A stretch of DNA of 64,000 bases from Acidobacteriota bacterium (lineage in GTDB: Bacteria > Acidobacteriota > Terriglobia > Bryobacterales > Bryobacteraceae), in contig CANIVU010000018.1 of NCBI GenBank assembly GCA_947470805.1, forward strand, positions 1-64,000, read 5' to 3'. Position numbers and translations under genes: made by a program. Positions 61,687-64,000 of the stretch are shown one piece after another. The notes beneath the pieces are model-generated. The model worked only from the letters and a program-made list of their open reading frames with translations, did not search any database and was not told the origin of the DNA. Positions within the stretch are counted from its first letter, which is position 1, and each line of letters starts with the position of its first letter.

Positions 61687-64000
61687 TGCGCCTTCCCCGC
61701 GCTCAGGAAATTCGCAAAGATCCGGTACGCCCCCGGCACGCCCGCCGGCAACTGCCGGAACCAGCTCAACGGCGTAAAAACATACACGCCCTTGCCGTAC
61801 CGCGTGGTCAGCGTCCCCCCATTCATCGGCTTCTCTCCCGGATCATGCATCGAAAAGAGTGTTTCATATTTCGGGTCGAACGCGGAAGCAAAATACAACC
61901 CTCGCTCCTGCACCCACCCGTCAAAGTCCTTCGCCGTAATCCGGTTCGGCTTCGTCATCAACGCATGCGTCGCCGCAAACTCCACCTGCGAATCCTCCAC
62001 CGTCACCCGTCCCTGGCTCAACGTAATCGGGTACGGCCCAATCCCCTCCAGTAGCTTCGGATTCCCGCCGAAGAACCCGCCTTCCATCACGTTATACTGC
62101 ACCACCAGCGTCCCGCCATTCTTCGCATACTCGTGCAACCGCCGCGCATTGGCCCGTACATCGGCCCGCGTGTTAAACGCCCGCACCCCCGTCACAATCG
62201 CGTCGTACCGCGACAAGTCCTCCTGCGCCAGCGCCTCTTTCGTCAACACCGTCACCGTGCAACCCAACTGCTCCAACGCCCGCGGCACCTCGTCACCGGA
62301 CCCCATGATGTACCCGACGTTTTTCGACAGCACCGCCACATCCACCCGCACCAGCTTCGCCTCCGCCGGCGTAAACGCGGCCTGCGGCGGAATGTGCGGG
62401 TACTCCACAGTGGTCATCGTCTGCCCATAAGCAACACCGCCCACCACCACTTCCGCCCGCAGCGTCGCCGTTTGTTCACCAGCGGGCGGCGTCACCGTGA
62501 ACGCCAACGTAATCTGCTCCCCCGCGCCCATCGAAATATCCCGCGAAGCCGGCGCCACCGTCCACCCGGAAGGCGCCACCAGTCGCACCGCGCCCCCCGC
62601 CACCGCCTCCATCGCCGTCACCTGCACCGCCACCTCCCGCGCCGCCCGGTTCGGAAACAAAATCGCCTTGTCCCCCAACTTCACAACAGCCGGCGGCACC
62701 GCCAGTAACGGCCGCGTCAGCTCCCCATAAATCCGGTCCACATACTTGTGCTGCACCGGCAGCGTCACCGCCAGCGCCTCGCCCGCCACCGTCAACCGGA
62801 ACGTCGCCATCAGCGCCGCCGGCCCATCCGGAGCCGCCAGCACGCGCCGGTCATCAATCGCGTACATCGTGTCGGATTTCGCCTTCGCCAGCCAGTACGG
62901 CTGCGTCACCGTCCCCGGCATCGGCAACGGCGCCACCTCGCTCAACGCCACCCCGCGCGCCAACTCTTTCCCAATCGCAATCTCCCGCCCCCCCGCCGAA
63001 ACCCCCTCCAGCCGCACCGCCAACGCGCTCCGGTTCACCGCCGAAAACGCCACGTCAACATTCTTCCCCATCACGCCCTGATACCCCGCCGCCGAAGCGT
63101 CCAACGACAACCCCGCCGCCAGCAACACCGCCTGCTCCAGCTCCGCCCGCTTCTCCTCCACAAATGAACCCGTCAACCCCGCCATCGCCCGCCGCGCCTC
63201 CAACAGCACCGGCACAATCTTCTCCGGCGCCCGGTCGTCCAGCTCCGCCGCGGCCCGCCGCAACAACCCCGAAACTTTCTCCGAACCCGCCACCCGCGCC
63301 CAAGAAGTATCAATCCCATCCATCAATCCCGAAGCCGCCGGCTCCCCCGCCAATACCTGAAAATACTCCCGCATCCGCCCCCGCTCCTGCCGCCAACCCA
63401 TCGCCTGCGATCGGTGCTGGCTCCGGCTCACGCCCGCGATCTCCCCAAAGCTATACCCCAACACCGGGTCAAACACGCCCACGTCCAGCGTCAACTTATT
63501 CGCCACCGCCTCGGCCTCCTTCGCCATCTGCGGCGTAAACGAAGGCAGGTTCAACAACAACCGCTTGGCCTGCCAAACAGGCAACCCCATCTCCGGAAAC
63601 CGCTTCGGATCCGCCGCCGCCGCAAACGCCTCCCGCCCCAAAATCGAAGAAGCCTGATGCTGCCCGTGCCCATCCCGCGGCGTCCCCGAAAACCGCAACA
63701 CGATAATGTCCGGCTGAAACTTCCGAATCACATAAACCGCATCGCCCAAAACTTTCTCGCGATCCCACTTCTGCAAAGTCTCATCGGCAGTCTTCGTAAA
63801 CCCAAAATCAATCGCCCGCGAAAAATACTGCTCAGCCCCATCAATCCGCCGCGCCGCCAGCAACTCCTGCGTGCGAATCAGCCCCATCCACTCGCCCTGC
63901 TCACTGCCGATCAGGTTCTGCCCGCCCTCGCCCCGCGTCAGCGAAAGGTAGGCGGTCTTGTACTGCCACCCCCGCGCCGCGAACGCCAGGAACGCCGTGT
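61683..64000 (-). CDS. PIG-L-family deacetylase with NEW3-like and GATase-like C-terminal domains, truncated by the right window edge
   Basis: The frame is open to the right edge, so the N-terminus (with the HPDDE zinc site) is outside. Present are the early PIG-L marker LSLTRGEGGQNLIGSEQG and the later zinc-ligand pattern DGHGQHQASSILGREAF. After about 250 residues come beta-rich domains (GAGEQITLAFTVTPPAGEQ, NEW3-like) and a C-terminal region like type 1 glutamine amidotransferases (GTLVVQYNVMEGGFFGG, GKGVYVFTPLSWFRQLPAGV) lacking a catalytic cysteine. It probably removes N-acetyl groups from sugars, likely exported. It leads a unit with the small protein and the symporter. Confidence 0.88.
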   Translation of the reverse strand, partial: TAFLAFAARGWQYKTAYLSLTRGEGGQNLIGSEQGEWMGLIRTQELLAARRIDGAEQYFSRAIDFGFTKTADETLQKWDREKVLGDAVYVIRKFQPDIIVLRFSGTPRDGHGQHQASSILGREAFAAAADPKRFPEMGLPVWQAKRLLLNLPSFTPQMAKEAEAVANKLTLDVGVFDPVLGYSFGEIAGVSRSQHRSQAMGWRQERGRMREYFQVLAGEPAASGLMDGIDTSWARVAGSEKVSGLLRRAAAELDDRAPEKIVPVLLEARRAMAGLTGSFVEEKRAELEQAVLLAAGLSLDASAAGYQGVMGKNVDVAFSAVNRSALAVRLEGVSAGGREIAIGKELARGVALSEVAPLPMPGTVTQPYWLAKAKSDTMYAIDDRRVLAAPDGPAALMATFRLTVAGEALAVTLPVQHKYVDRIYGELTRPLLAVPPAVVKLGDKAILFPNRAAREVAVQVTAMEAVAGGAVRLVAPSGWTVAPASRDISMGAGEQITLAFTVTPPAGEQTATLRAEVVVGGVAYGQTMTTVEYPHIPPQAAFTPAEAKLVRVDVAVLSKNVGYIMGSGDEVPRALEQLGCTVTVLTKEALAQEDLSRYDAIVTGVRAFNTRADVRANARRLHEYAKNGGTLVVQYNVMEGGFFGGNPKLLEGIGPYPITLSQGRVTVEDSQVEFAATHALMTKPNRITAKDFDGWVQERGLYFASAFDPKYETLFSMHDPGEKPMNGGTLTTRYGKGVYVFTPLSWFRQLPAGVPGAYRIFANFLSAGKAQ

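Overview
The window reads as chromosomal DNA of a high-GC acidobacterium of the Solibacter/Bryobacter group. The main support is two proteins ending in the Solibacter-type C-terminal beta domain (TIGR03437). Further support comes from an outer-membrane receptor with a carboxypeptidase-regulatory-like N-terminus, a secreted DUF1549/DUF1553 plus DUF1501 pair, and many small exported enzymes. There are no tRNA or rRNA genes, no CRISPR array and no intact insertion sequence. This is inference from families recognised by eye; no database search was possible.

Layout. 1-1.65 kb: a lower-GC patch of gene fragments. 1.66-14.3 kb: secreted enzymes (cytochrome-PQQ dehydrogenase, M1 and S8 peptidases, metallophosphoesterase, di-heme oxidoreductase), a universal stress protein and a Pit phosphate transporter. 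14.3-21.8 kb: a HAD phosphatase coupled to a tiny membrane protein, then an outer-membrane receptor-like protein followed by two tandem YHYH-domain proteins, the second ending in a copper-type cupredoxin. 21.7-27.5 kb: signalling (STAS antagonist divergent from FHA-GAF-PP2C phosphatase, HD-GYP response regulator), with an epoxide-hydrolase-like enzyme and a DinB protein between. 27.5-29.9 kb: fucosidase and acetylesterase. 29.9-34 kb: a TetR-controlled reductase/DJ-1 pair with a perfect palindromic operator, the DJ-1 gene being broken by an in-frame amber codon, and a hybrid sensor kinase. 34-47.5 kb: a cytochrome-ankyrin-cyclase-fold fusion, a glycosidase-like protein, a secreted propeller protein, an exported DegT aminotransferase, uracil-DNA glycosylase, the DUF1549/DUF1501 pair and an exported TenA. 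47.5-52 kb: degenerate repeats that copy the end of the adjacent TonB receptor, the receptor itself, a small two-helix membrane protein and a PEP-CTERM protein. 52-57.3 kb: anion transporter, DUF1835 protein, divergent glycosyltransferases. 57.3-64 kb: AsmA-like protein, then a translationally overlapped set of PIG-L deacetylase, an unlisted 42-residue membrane protein, a sodium:solute symporter and a SnoaL-like protein.

Two global patterns stand out. The plus strand is G-rich from about 1.7 to 14 kb and C-rich from about 20 kb to the end, whichever strand the genes lie on, so GC skew changes sign near 15-18 kb. Genes are very tightly packed: many start/stop overlaps (ATGA, GTGA, TAATG), convergent 3' overlaps of 74-75 bp, and head-to-head starts separated by 0-24 bp.

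The best candidate for an undescribed system is the receptor plus tandem YHYH/cupredoxin cluster at 15.5-21.8 kb, which I infer to be a cell-surface metal-handling module.
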